From positions 372,001 to 436,000 of the forward strand of contig NZ_LNRU01000003.1 in the NCBI RefSeq assembly GCF_001468225.1: 64,000 nt of DNA. Direction: 5' to 3'. A program made the position numbers and the translations under genes. The notes under the pieces are model-generated. The model saw nothing but the letters and a program-made list of their open reading frames with translations, was not told where the DNA came from and searched no databases. The stretch is from Sphingopyxis sp. H053 (GTDB taxonomy: Bacteria > Pseudomonadota > Alphaproteobacteria > Sphingomonadales > Sphingomonadaceae). Below, piece by piece: positions 34,822 to 43,339 of the stretch; within the stretch, counting starts at the first letter, position 1, and each line of letters starts with the position of its first letter.

Positions 34822-35769
34822 TCAAGCGCGGCCCATGGCGAGGAATTTTTCCTCGCGCGCCGCGAGCAAGGTTTCACGCGGCAATCCTGCCAGCGCGCCC
34901 AGTTCCTGCTCGATCGCATCGCCGAGCGCGGCAATCGCGACTTCGGGCGCGCGATGCGCGCCGCCAACGGGTTCGGTGACGATGCGGTCGATGATTTTCA
35001 GCCCCAGCAGGTCCTGCGCCGACATCTTCATCGCCGCGGCGGCGTCGGCCGCCTTGTCCGACGTGCGCCACAGGATCGACGCGCAGCCTTCGGGTGAAAT
35101 CACCGAATAGACGGCATGTTCGAACATCAGCACGCGGTTCGCGGCGGCGAGCGCGATCGCGCCGCCCGAACCGCCCTCGCCGACCACCGCGGCGACCATC
35201 GGCACGCCCAAGGCGAGGCATTGTTCGGTCGAGCGCGCGATCGCTTCGGCCTGGCCGCGCTCTTCGGCCTGGATTCCGGGAAAGGCACCCGAGGTGTCGA
35301 CCAAAGTCACCACCGGCAACCCGAAACGGTCAGCGAGCTGCATCAGGCGGATCGCCTTGCGATACCCCTCGGGCTTCGCCATCCCGAAATTATGCTTCAT
35401 ACGCGACGGGATATCGTCGCCCTTTTCGTGGCCGATGACCATCACGCGGCGGCCGCGGAATCGCGCCATTCCGCCCAAAATCGCCTGGTCGTCGCCGAAA
35501 TTGCGGTCGCCGGCCAGCGGCATCCAGTCGTCGAACAGGCCGGCGACATAATGTTTGAAATGCGGGCGGTCGGGGTGCCGCGCGACCTGCGTCTTTTGCC
35601 AAGGCGTCAGTTTCGAATAGATTTCGCGGAGCAATTTCGAGGATTTGCCCTCAAGCTGCGCGATATCATTGTCGATGTTGAGCGTGGGGTCGTCCCCCAT
35701 CTCGCGTAGCTCGGCAATCTGCCGATCGAGCGCGGCGACCTGTTTTTCGAAATCCAGAAAGGCTGTCAT
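34822..35769 (-). CDS. accA: Acetyl-CoA carboxylase carboxyltransferase subunit alpha
   Basis: This 315-residue protein is the alpha half of the carboxyltransferase that makes malonyl-CoA for fatty-acid synthesis. The N-terminal FLDFEKQVAALDRQIAELRE helix, HPDRPHFKHYVAGLF, GHEKGDDIPSRMKHNFGM, PVVTLVDTSGAFPGIQAEERGQ and GEGGSGGAIALA are diagnostic. Length matches the family. It begins nine bases after the xerD stop, so the two are cotranscribed. AccD is not in the window. Confidence 0.96.
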   Translation of the reverse strand: MTAFLDFEKQVAALDRQIAELREMGDDPTLNIDNDIAQLEGKSSKLLREIYSKLTPWQKTQVARHPDRPHFKHYVAGLFDDWMPLAGDRNFGDDQAILGGMARFRGRRVMVIGHEKGDDIPSRMKHNFGMAKPEGYRKAIRLMQLADRFGLPVVTLVDTSGAFPGIQAEERGQAEAIARSTEQCLALGVPMVAAVVGEGGSGGAIALAAANRVLMFEHAVYSVISPEGCASILWRTSDKAADAAAAMKMSAQDLLGLKIIDRIVTEPVGGAHRAPEVAIAALGDAIEQELGALAGLPRETLLAAREEKFLAMGRA

Positions 35770-35778
35770 AGGCGAGCG

Positions 35779-36702
35779 CTAGGACGAAGGCGGCTCAACG
35801 TCAACGTCCGGGTCGAGGCGGGCCATCCGCGCCAGCGGATGCCGTTTGTTGACCAGTTCGACGAGGCGGCGGCTGTCGACATGCGTGTAGATTTCGGTCG
35901 TCGCGATATCGGCGTGGCCGAGCATCAATTGCAGCGCGCGCAGATCGGCCCCGCCCTCGAGCAGATGTGTGGCGAATGCGTGGCGCAGCACGTGCGGGCT
36001 GATCGCGGTTGGGTCGACCCCCGCCCGCGCGGCAAGGTCGCGCAGCATCTGGAACAGCCGCACGCGCGAGATATGCGCCTTGCCCGACGGGAACAGCCAG
36101 GGCGATCCATCGGCGAGGAGCGGCAGCCAGCGATCGAGCACCGTGCGCGCCCGTTCGGACAGCGGGACCAGCCGCTCCTTGTCGCCCTTGCCGCGGATGA
36201 TCAGATATTCGCGCCCGCCGGCGATCGCGCGGCGGGCCAGCGACACCAGTTCGCTGGCGCGAAGGCCCGACCCATAGAGAAGTTCGAGCAGCAACAGCAT
36301 CCGCACCGCCGCGGCGGGCGGCGCTTCTCCCGCCGCTTCCTCCTCGGCCTGCTCGAACAATCGCTCGACATGGTCGTGGGTCAGGATGCGCGGGAGCGGC
36401 CGACGCGTCGCGGGCCGCGCAATATCGAGCGCCGGATTATCCGTCCGCTCGCTTTCATCAAGCAGGAAGGCGAAAAACTGGCGCAGCGCCGACAGCTTGC
36501 GCGCCGCACTGCTTGCCGCAAGCGACTGATAATCCGCCATCAATTTGCGCAGGTCGCCCGCATCGGCGTCGACCAGCCGGCCTTTCACCCACTCCGCCGC
36601 CTGTTCCAGATCGCGGCGATAGGCAGCCAGCGTATTGCGCGACGCACCGCGCTCGGCCGCCATCATTTCGAGGAAGCGGTCGATCAGCGCCGCGTCAGAC
36701 AT
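35779..36702 (-). CDS. xerD: Site-specific tyrosine recombinase XerD
   Basis: This 307-residue recombinase has an N-terminal SAM-like core-binding domain (LIDRFLEMMAAERGASRNTLAAYRRDL) and a catalytic domain with Arg in GSGLRASELVSLA. The His-x-x-Arg is in PHVLRHAFATHLLEGGADLRALQ, the second His in LMLGHADIATTEIYTHV, and the nucleophilic Tyr in the last motif. It resolves chromosome dimers at dif together with XerC. Length and the LGH..I.TT.IYTHV block favour XerD over phage integrases. The ATG at 36702 lies 26 bases after the upstream stop; open frame beyond it is not protein-like. Confidence 0.92.
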   Translation of the reverse strand: MSDAALIDRFLEMMAAERGASRNTLAAYRRDLEQAAEWVKGRLVDADAGDLRKLMADYQSLAASSAARKLSALRQFFAFLLDESERTDNPALDIARPATRRPLPRILTHDHVERLFEQAEEEAAGEAPPAAAVRMLLLLELLYGSGLRASELVSLARRAIAGGREYLIIRGKGDKERLVPLSERARTVLDRWLPLLADGSPWLFPSGKAHISRVRLFQMLRDLAARAGVDPTAISPHVLRHAFATHLLEGGADLRALQLMLGHADIATTEIYTHVDSRRLVELVNKRHPLARMARLDPDVDVEPPSS

Positions 36703-36728
36703 CGCCGATGTCCGGCAGCCTGATAACC

Positions 36729-38546
36729 TCAGACACGCACCAGCGCTTCGGCCGCGATCATCCGCGCTTCGGCCGCGAGCCCCACGTCGCGCAGCGCCCG
36801 AACGATATAATAAAGATGATAGGGCGGGACCTCCGACCACTCGCCCTGCATCCCCGCCGCCGCGAGAAGCGCCACCATGCCGGGCTCGCGGCGTTCGGCC
36901 GCCGCCATGATCGCGCGCGACCATCGCGTCTGTTTGCCCAGATCGACCTCGAGATCGCTCGCCGCCGAAGCTGCTGCGCTCGCGTCGAGCCGCCCGAGGC
37001 CCGCGAGCCCCGCGAGCAGGAATTTCGATCGCAAGGCGTCGGCGCTGTCATCGTCGCCCGCAAACTGGCCGACGGCGCCCGCGCTCATGCCCGTAAGCGG
37101 CCGCGGCGATCCCACCGCGAGCACCGCCCATGCGCGGCTGCCCACCGAAACGGTCGGAACCCACGCGATCGCATTTTCGTCATATCCGCCCGCGAGCATC
37201 GATCCCAGCAGCTGCCAGGGATCGCCGCCCACGTCGGTATTGACCGGCAAGGCCGCGGCGGCGCGCGCGGTTGCGACCATCGCGGCATAGCTTTGCGTCG
37301 GCGTGCCGCCCGTGCCCCACAGTTGCTGCATCGCGGCATAGCGGTCGGCGCCGGCCGCGAGGCGAAACGCACCGCGCAGCCGATCGGTCTGGGTCACGAG
37401 CGCCTCGGCGGGCTCTTCTTCGCTCGCCGCGGCGCTCAAGAGCGAGACATAGGCTTCGCTCGACAGCACGCCGCGCGCGGCGGCTTCGGGCGCGGCGGCG
37501 ATGCGGCTGGCCATGTCGGTCATCGGCGCGAGCACCGTCCAGCTTTTGATATTGGACGGCGCCGCGGTGCGCAGCGCCTCGGGCACCGGGATTGCGGTGG
37601 CGGTCGCCATGCCGAAGCGCCAGCTCGTCAGCCGGTCGATATTGTCCCACTCGATCGTCGTCGAGCGGCGCCCGGCGCCCGTCGCGCCGAGCACGCGTTC
37701 GGTGAGCAGGATGTCGAAGTTCGAGATTTTACCGCTCGACCGCACGCGGCCGATCGCCCAGCCCGCCGGCCCGGCTTCGCCCGACAGCCCCGAACAGATC
37801 GCCGACGCCAGGCGCCACGCCTGCTCGTCGCCATGCGCGAGGCCTGCGGGGACATAGGGACACATGCCCGCCGGGTCGGCGTTGGCAAGATAGGTTTGCT
37901 GCGCCGCGGCGACGAGGCGCGGGCTCGCGCGGTCATAGTCGACCGACTGGACGATCCGGCGCGCTATGATCGATTCGCCCATGCGCAGCAGCAGCGCCGT
38001 GCGAGCGGCGGCAAGGTCGGCGCCGTTGATCGTGTCGGGGGTGTCGATCGCCGACGCGAGCGAGCGACGAAGCAGGATCTGCCCCCAGCGCGATGCGAAC
38101 TGGCCATTCGTCTTGCCCATGATCGCGGCGGCATATTGGCCGCGCACGCCGAACGCATCGGGTGCAAGCCCGCCCGTTTCGGGCGTCAGCGGCCCGATCC
38201 GCGTCAGCAGGCGGCGCGCGCCCGGCGGCAGGTCGTATTTCAGACCGCCCGATTCGACCTCTTCGTCCTCCTCGCCCTCTTCGCCGGTTTCGGCCGGCGC
38301 GCTCGCGCTAGCGGTCCCGGACGTCGGCACGACAGGCGGCGGGGCGCTGCCATTAGCGGGCGCCGAACCCGGGGTTGGCGTCGCAGTCGGCGACGGCGTG
38401 GGGGTCGGTCGCGGCGCGGGCGTCTCGGCGGGGTTGCCAAAGCCTTCGGGCAGCAGCGATTCCTGCGCGAGTGCGGGCAGGACCAGCGCCGCGGCGAGCG
38501 CGGTGCCCGACAGGCCCAGCGTCAGCGAAAGCGTTTTCATCTTCAT
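36729..38546 (-). CDS. Exported protein of unknown function with Pro/Thr linker and helical C-terminal region
   Basis: This 605-residue protein has a signal peptide (residues 1-27, ending ALAQE). A low-complexity Pro/Thr/Ser/Ala linker follows at about 40-85 (APRPTPTPSPTATPTPG), then an acidic run (EEGEEDEEVE). About 500 residues of Ala-rich, mostly helical sequence complete it. Two Cys (MCPYVP and AICSG) may form a disulfide. The repeated helix pairs suggest TPR-like or alpha-solenoid structure, but I see no clear repeat unit and recognise no family. It is translationally coupled (ATGA) to a small upstream membrane protein and followed 26 bases later by xerD. Location is periplasmic or envelope-associated by inference. 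Confidence 0.75.
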   Translation of the reverse strand: MKMKTLSLTLGLSGTALAAALVLPALAQESLLPEGFGNPAETPAPRPTPTPSPTATPTPGSAPANGSAPPPVVPTSGTASASAPAETGEEGEEDEEVESGGLKYDLPPGARRLLTRIGPLTPETGGLAPDAFGVRGQYAAAIMGKTNGQFASRWGQILLRRSLASAIDTPDTINGADLAAARTALLLRMGESIIARRIVQSVDYDRASPRLVAAAQQTYLANADPAGMCPYVPAGLAHGDEQAWRLASAICSGLSGEAGPAGWAIGRVRSSGKISNFDILLTERVLGATGAGRRSTTIEWDNIDRLTSWRFGMATATAIPVPEALRTAAPSNIKSWTVLAPMTDMASRIAAAPEAAARGVLSSEAYVSLLSAAASEEEPAEALVTQTDRLRGAFRLAAGADRYAAMQQLWGTGGTPTQSYAAMVATARAAAALPVNTDVGGDPWQLLGSMLAGGYDENAIAWVPTVSVGSRAWAVLAVGSPRPLTGMSAGAVGQFAGDDDSADALRSKFLLAGLAGLGRLDASAAASAASDLEVDLGKQTRWSRAIMAAAERREPGMVALLAAAGMQGEWSEVPPYHLYYIVRALRDVGLAAEARMIAAEALVRV

Positions 38547-38713
38547 CGTGGAGCGCTTTCGGCAATCTTGTCTGTCACGTCCACCTCAATCATTCGCGGC
38601 TCGATCGGCCGGCCCAGGAACAGCAGGAACAGGAAGAACGCCACCAGCACCAGCGCCAGCACGATCAATCGTGCAATCCAGCGGCTCTTTCCCGATCTGC
38701 CCCGCGCGCGCAA
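38543..38713 (-). CDS. Small single-pass membrane protein
   Basis: A leftward frame too short for length filters ends with a TGA overlapping the ATG of the 605-residue gene (ATGA at 38543-38546). From a TTG at 38711-38713 it encodes about 56 residues. A basic N-terminus (ARGRSGKSRWIARL) is followed by a strong hydrophobic helix (IVLALVLVAFFLFLLFLG), then a polar tail MIEVDVTDKIAESAPR. No ATG is available upstream in frame. The overlap and the convincing membrane helix support a real gene; the start is uncertain. It may anchor or partner the exported protein encoded after it. Confidence 0.55.
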   Translation of the reverse strand: MRARGRSGKSRWIARLIVLALVLVAFFLFLLFLGRPIEPRMIEVDVTDKIAESAPR

Positions 38714-38796
38714 TATCCAATGCCTGCCGTTCGTCTCATTTGAACCGCAGCAAAACCATTGTTCCGCGCGGCCCCTTCGGTATAGCCGCGCGCACC

Positions 38797-39366
38797 ATGT
38801 CGCGAAACCCGAAAAGCCCGGCTGCTGCCATCCCCGCGTCGATCCGCGACCGGTCGATCGTGCTCGTCGGGCTGATGGGGTCGGGCAAATCGACGATCGG
38901 CCGCCGCCTCGCGCAACGCCTCGGCATGCGCTTCGCCGACGCCGACGACGAAATCGAACGTGCGGCAGGCATGACGATCTCCGACATTTTCGCGCGTTTC
39001 GGCGAGGCGCATTTTCGCGACGGCGAACGCCGCGTGATTTCGCGGTTGCTCGGCGAAAAGCCGATGGTGCTCGCGACGGGAGGCGGCGCCTTCGTCAATG
39101 AAGAGACGCGCGCGCTGATCCTGCAGGGCAGCCTTTGCATCTGGCTCGACGCCGATATCGCAACGCTCGTCGAACGCGTCGGCCGCCGCAGCCATCGCCC
39201 GCTGCTCAAGAATCGCGACCCCGGCGAGGTGCTCCGCGAACTGGCGGCGGTCCGCAACCCCATCTATGCCGAGGCGCATATTCGCGTCAGTTCGGCAAGC
39301 ACGCCGCACGACCATACGGTGCGCGCGATCCTCGAGGCTCTGTCAAAGTGGGAAGATCCGAAATGA
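38797..39366 (+). CDS. aroK: Shikimate kinase
   Basis: This 189-residue kinase phosphorylates shikimate at O3 in aromatic amino-acid synthesis. The P-loop LVGLMGSGKSTIGRRLA begins near residue 23. The shikimate-binding DADDEIERAAG, FRDGERRVI and TGGGAFV follow, and the lid LLKNRDPGEVLREL is present. The ATG at 38797 gives the family length with a short basic extension; the much longer open frame upstream is antisense to the exported protein gene. It overlaps aroB by four bases (ATGA). Confidence 0.95.
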   Translation: MSRNPKSPAAAIPASIRDRSIVLVGLMGSGKSTIGRRLAQRLGMRFADADDEIERAAGMTISDIFARFGEAHFRDGERRVISRLLGEKPMVLATGGGAFVNEETRALILQGSLCIWLDADIATLVERVGRRSHRPLLKNRDPGEVLRELAAVRNPIYAEAHIRVSSASTPHDHTVRAILEALSKWEDPK

Positions 39367-40475
39367 AAAGCCTGACCGTCGAATTGGGCAGCCGCAGCTA
39401 TCCGATATTGATCGGCGACGGGCTGATCCAGGGCATCGGCGATCATGTAGCGCCGCTGCTGAAACGCCCGCGCACGATGATCGTCACCGACACCCACGTC
39501 GCCGAACAATATCTGATTCCGCTCGGCACCTCGCTCGCGATGGCCGACATCTCCTTTTCCTCCTTCGTGCTCGATCCGGGTGAAGGCACGAAGAGCTGGG
39601 CGGGGCTCGCGCGGCTGACCGAATGGCTGATCGGCGAAGGCGTCGAGCGGGGCGACCATGTCATTGCGCTTGGCGGCGGCGTGATCGGCGACCTCGTCGG
39701 TTTCGCGTGCAGCATCGTCAAACGCGGCTGCAACTTCATCCAGATCCCGACCACGCTGCTCGCGCAAGTCGACAGCAGCGTCGGCGGCAAGACCGCGATC
39801 AACGTCCCCGCGGGCAAGAACCTCATCGGCGCTTTCCATCAGCCCGCCTTGGTCGTGATCGACCCGACGACGCTCGAAACGCTGCCGCGCCGCGAACTCG
39901 GCGCCGGCTATGCCGAAGTCGTCAAATATGGCCTGATCGACGACGCCGGTTTCTTCGCCTGGTGCGAAGAGCATGGCGCGGCGCTGCTCGCGGGCGACAG
40001 CGCGGCCCGCCACAAAGCGATTGCGCATAGTGTCACGGCCAAGGCGCGCATCGTCGCCGCCGATGAGCGCGAGACGCAGGACATTCGCGCACTGCTCAAC
40101 CTCGGCCACAGCTTCGGCCACGCGCTCGAAGCCGAAACGGGCTATTCGGACCGGCTGCTCCACGGCGAAGCGGTCGCGGCGGGCATGGTCCTCGCACACC
40201 AGTTTTCGGCCGCGAATGGCCTCTGCTCCGCGGCCGACGCCGAGCGGGTGCGCGCGCATCTGGCGAGCGTCGACCTGCCGCACAGCCTCGCCAGCGCGGG
40301 CGTCAACACCGATGGCGCGACCCTCGCGGGGCATATGGCGCACGACAAGAAGGTGCGCGGCGGCAAGCTGCCGCTGATCCTGACCCGCGGTATCGGACAG
40401 AGTTTCGTCACCGAAGACTATGGGCTCGACGCCGTCGCGGCGTTCCTCGACGGCCGGGCGTCAGCTGATCGCTGA
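39363..40475 (+). CDS. aroB: 3-dehydroquinate synthase
   Basis: This 370-residue enzyme converts DAHP to 3-dehydroquinate using NAD and zinc. It shows PGEGTKSWAG, HVIALGGGVIGDLVGFACSI, PTTLLAQVDSSVGGKTAINV, GKNLIGAFHQP, and the zinc ligands Glu in GAGYAEVVKYG, His in LNLGHSFGHALE and His in LLHGEAVAAGM. It is coupled to aroK. Its 3' end overlaps the convergent antiporter gene by 15 bases. Confidence 0.96.
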   Translation: MKSLTVELGSRSYPILIGDGLIQGIGDHVAPLLKRPRTMIVTDTHVAEQYLIPLGTSLAMADISFSSFVLDPGEGTKSWAGLARLTEWLIGEGVERGDHVIALGGGVIGDLVGFACSIVKRGCNFIQIPTTLLAQVDSSVGGKTAINVPAGKNLIGAFHQPALVVIDPTTLETLPRRELGAGYAEVVKYGLIDDAGFFAWCEEHGAALLAGDSAARHKAIAHSVTAKARIVAADERETQDIRALLNLGHSFGHALEAETGYSDRLLHGEAVAAGMVLAHQFSAANGLCSAADAERVRAHLASVDLPHSLASAGVNTDGATLAGHMAHDKKVRGGKLPLILTRGIGQSFVTEDYGLDAVAAFLDGRASADR

Positions 40476-42368
40476 CGCCTGCTCGTTTTCTTCGTCTTTC
40501 GGATCGTCTTTCTGGGCCTTCGCCGCCAGACGCCGCAAACGGAATTTCTCCAGCACGCTTTCGGCCTCGCGTCCGCCGCCTGGCTTGAAGCGATGGTCCA
40601 TGCCCGCCGAAATATCGCCCTCGTCGATCTGCGCCTGCAGCCGCGTCTCGTCGAGATGGCGCAAGGTCGCCTCGACATCTTCCATCTCGCGCGGATCGAC
40701 GTCGAGGTAGCGCAGCGCGGTGAGGCCCATCGCGACCGAGCTTTCAAAGACCTCGCGAATAACCCCATCGACCCCGGCCCCCTCGACCGCGAGCAGCTGG
40801 CGGCGGTCAAAGACGCGCATCAGCACCTTCGCATTCGGAAAGGCGTCGACGATCGGCTTCAACGCCGCGGCATCGACCGAGGCATCGTCGATGCAGAAGA
40901 TGATCAGCCGCGCCTCGTCGGCGCCCGCACGGCGGAGCAGGTCGACGCGCAGCCCGTCGCCGAAATAGACCTTGGTATCGAAGCGGCTCGACAGCTCGAT
41001 CTGGCTCGGTTTCTTGTCGATCAGCGTCACCGAACAGGCGACGCCGTGCAGCATCTGCGACACGATCTGCCCGAACCGTCCATAGCCGACGACGATCGCC
41101 GACCCGCGCGGCGCGCCCGCCGGATCATCGAGGTCGGCGGGCTCAGCGGCAGGCGAAAATTCGAGGTTGCGCGCGAACAGCATCAGGAACGGCGTCGTCA
41201 CCATCGACAGCGTCACCACCGCGCTGAACAGGCTCGCCGCTGCGGGATCGATCAGCAGCGCGTCGGCCGCCTGCGCGAACAGCAGGAAGCCGAACTCGCC
41301 GCCCTGGCTGAGGAGCAGGCCGAGCCCCAGCGCCACCGGCCACGGCTTGCCGAACAACTTCACGATTAGCGTGAGGACGATGACCTTCACCGCCACGAGG
41401 CCGAGCGCGAGCGAGAGGACAAGCAACGGCCGCTCGATCACCGCCCCGACGTCGAGCACCATGCCGACCGCAAGGAAGAAGAGGCCAAGCAGGATCAGGC
41501 GGAACGGTTCGACATCCGATTCGATCTCGTGCCGATAGGGCGAGTCGGCGAGCATCACCCCGGCGATAAAAGCGCCGAGCGCAGTCGACAGGTGCAGGCT
41601 GTGCATCAACGCCGCGCTCGCAAGGATAGTGAGCAGCCCGACGACGACGAACAATTCGCGCTCGCCATACCGCCCGATGATGCGGAGCAGCGGATTGACG
41701 ACGAAGCGGCCGGCGAGCACGAGCACGACGATCGCCCACAAGGTGAAGAAGGCCATCTGCCACCCCGGCGGCGCCGACGGATCGGCGGGTGCGCGCGACA
41801 GCACCGCGACGATCGTGATCATCGGCACGAGCGCCAGATCCTGGAACAGCAGGATCGAGAAGGCTTTCTCGCCAAAGGGCGAGTTGATCCGCCCCGAGCT
41901 TTTGAGTCCCGGAAGCACCTGCGCGGTCGACGACAGCGCGAGCGGCAGGCCGAGCGCGAGCGAGGCCGCGGGGCTGAACCCCAAGGTCAGATGGATGAGC
42001 CCGGTGAGCACGAGCCCCGTCACGACGACCTGTGCCAGGCCGAGGCCGAAGATCGCGCGGCGCATGTCCCAAAGCCGGCGCGGCGACAGTTCGAGCCCCA
42101 CGAGGAAGAGCAGGAAGGCGATGCCAAGCTCGGCAAAGGCGAGCTTCGATTCGCCGCCGCCGACAAGTCCCAGGCCGTGCGGCCCGACGATCGCCCCCGC
42201 GATCAGATAGCCGAGCACCGCGCCGAGGCCGAGCCGGCGAAAGATCAGCACGAACAAGGTCGCGACGCCGAGGAGGATCGCGCCTTCGACCAGTGCAGTA
42301 TCGGTCGCGGTTTCGGCCACCTTTCCGGCCGCTTCCGAGGCGGCCGCGGTGAGCGCGAGCAACGTCAT
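40461..42368 (-). CDS. CPA2-family cation:proton antiporter with TrkA-N domain
   Basis: This 635-residue inner-membrane protein has about 12-13 transmembrane helices to residue 390 (GYLIAGAIVGPHGLGLV, LFLVGLELSPRRLWDMR, STAQVLPGLKSSGRI, FLAVGMVLDVGAVI). A cytosolic Rossmann-type TrkA-N domain follows at about 415-535 (AIVVGYGRFGQIVSQML, VYFGDGLRVDLLRRAGADEA). This is the layout of the glutathione-gated KefB/KefC potassium efflux systems and relatives. The C-terminal acidic/Lys tail (KAQKDDPKDEENE) has no known domain. It is the last gene of radA-cvpA-NifU-like-antiporter, coupled by ATGA. Confidence 0.9.
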   Translation of the reverse strand: MTLLALTAAASEAAGKVAETATDTALVEGAILLGVATLFVLIFRRLGLGAVLGYLIAGAIVGPHGLGLVGGGESKLAFAELGIAFLLFLVGLELSPRRLWDMRRAIFGLGLAQVVVTGLVLTGLIHLTLGFSPAASLALGLPLALSSTAQVLPGLKSSGRINSPFGEKAFSILLFQDLALVPMITIVAVLSRAPADPSAPPGWQMAFFTLWAIVVLVLAGRFVVNPLLRIIGRYGERELFVVVGLLTILASAALMHSLHLSTALGAFIAGVMLADSPYRHEIESDVEPFRLILLGLFFLAVGMVLDVGAVIERPLLVLSLALGLVAVKVIVLTLIVKLFGKPWPVALGLGLLLSQGGEFGFLLFAQAADALLIDPAAASLFSAVVTLSMVTTPFLMLFARNLEFSPAAEPADLDDPAGAPRGSAIVVGYGRFGQIVSQMLHGVACSVTLIDKKPSQIELSSRFDTKVYFGDGLRVDLLRRAGADEARLIIFCIDDASVDAAALKPIVDAFPNAKVLMRVFDRRQLLAVEGAGVDGVIREVFESSVAMGLTALRYLDVDPREMEDVEATLRHLDETRLQAQIDEGDISAGMDHRFKPGGGREAESVLEKFRLRRLAAKAQKDDPKDEENEQASAIS

Positions 42369-42793
42369 GCCGCCGCCGCCCGCTCCTCAAGCGCCGCAAT
42401 CGCAGCGTCGAACGGCAGCAAGATCGCGCCGTGGCGCGCCGGATAGCCCTGTGCCGGTGCGAGCAGGTCGAACCCCGGCCAGTCGGGCTGGGCGTCCGCG
42501 CCCGCGAACCAGCTGGCGATCCCGTCGCGCGCGGCGCGCAGTTCGACGAGGCCGAGTCCCGGCGCGTGGCGCGCGAGCAATGCCGCCGATGCCTGACCCA
42601 GCGCGCACGCCTCGACATGCATGCCGACGCGCGTCACCCGGCCCGCATCGTCGGTATCGAGATCGAGGATGATCGCGCTGCCGCACAGCGGGGCACGCTT
42701 GCTCACCCGGTGCCGCGCATCCGCGATCGGCAGATATTCCGCGGTCGCAACCGCGAGCGCCAATATGTCGCGATTATAGAGCGGCGCGCTCAT
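42365..42793 (-). CDS. NifU/IscU-like iron-sulfur scaffold-family protein
   Basis: This 142-residue protein follows the IscU-type outline: LYNRDILALAVATAEYLPI, KRAPLCGSAIILDLDTDDAGRVTRVGMHVEACALGQASAALLARHA, and a C-terminal GYPARHGAILLPFDAAIAALE. Two cluster-binding cysteines are evident (APLCGS and EACALGQ). The third Cys normally near the C-terminus is replaced by the GYPARHGAILL block. This divergent form is common next to CvpA in sphingomonads. It may have lost scaffold activity. It overlaps both neighbours by four bases. Confidence 0.8.
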   Translation of the reverse strand: MSAPLYNRDILALAVATAEYLPIADARHRVSKRAPLCGSAIILDLDTDDAGRVTRVGMHVEACALGQASAALLARHAPGLGLVELRAARDGIASWFAGADAQPDWPGFDLLAPAQGYPARHGAILLPFDAAIAALEERAAAA

Positions 42794-43329
42794 GGCTTGT
42801 CGGCCCCGGCTGCTTCGGCTTCGCGCGCCTCGGCGCGGCGCTCGGCGATCACCTTGCTCATTGCAGTGCTCGTTGCATTGAGCGCCGGATAGGAGCGGCT
42901 GTCGGTCATCCACGCGGGGCGCTGCATGACGCCATAACCGATATCATAGAGCAAAGTGAGGAGCATGAAGCCGATCGAGGCGATCAACAGGCCCTTCACC
43001 GCACCGAAACCCGCGCCCAATCCGCGGTCGAACCCGCCGACCAGCGACGCGCGGCTGCGCTGTCCCATCGCGCGCGATCCCCATTTGGCGAGCGCGAACA
43101 CCCCGCCGAAGAGGAGCACGAAGGCGAGCGCCGCGGCGCCGCCCTCGGTCCCGACCCAGCCCGCGAGCAGGTCGGTCACCAGCAGGTGAAAAAAGCGCAC
43201 CGCCGCGATCGCGAGGATCCACGCGAGCAGCGTCGTCACCTCCTGCACGAGGCCGCGCGAAAAACCGAGCACCGCGCCGCCGCCAACCAGCACCAGCACG
43301 ACGATATCCAGAGCCGTCAGACTTCCCAT
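42790..43329 (-). CDS. cvpA: CvpA-family membrane protein
   Basis: This 179-residue inner-membrane protein has four hydrophobic helices (IVVLVLVGGGAVLGFSRGLV, LAWILAIAAVRFFHLLV, AALAFVLLFGGVFALAKW, GAVKGLLIASIGFMLLTLLY). The family signature DRGLGAGFGAVKGLLI is clear. A charged tail follows (AERRAEAREAEAAG). CvpA is linked to colicin V export and to envelope and stress phenotypes; the molecular role is unsettled. It starts ten bases after radA and overlaps the NifU-like gene by four bases. Confidence 0.92.
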   Translation of the reverse strand: MGSLTALDIVVLVLVGGGAVLGFSRGLVQEVTTLLAWILAIAAVRFFHLLVTDLLAGWVGTEGGAAALAFVLLFGGVFALAKWGSRAMGQRSRASLVGGFDRGLGAGFGAVKGLLIASIGFMLLTLLYDIGYGVMQRPAWMTDSRSYPALNATSTAMSKVIAERRAEAREAEAAGADKP

Positions 43330-43339
43330 AGGCCGGTCG

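Noticed and set aside
35779-36702. Tyrosine recombinase as a phage or island integrase
   Set aside because: Length, motifs and the accA neighbour fit chromosomal XerD.
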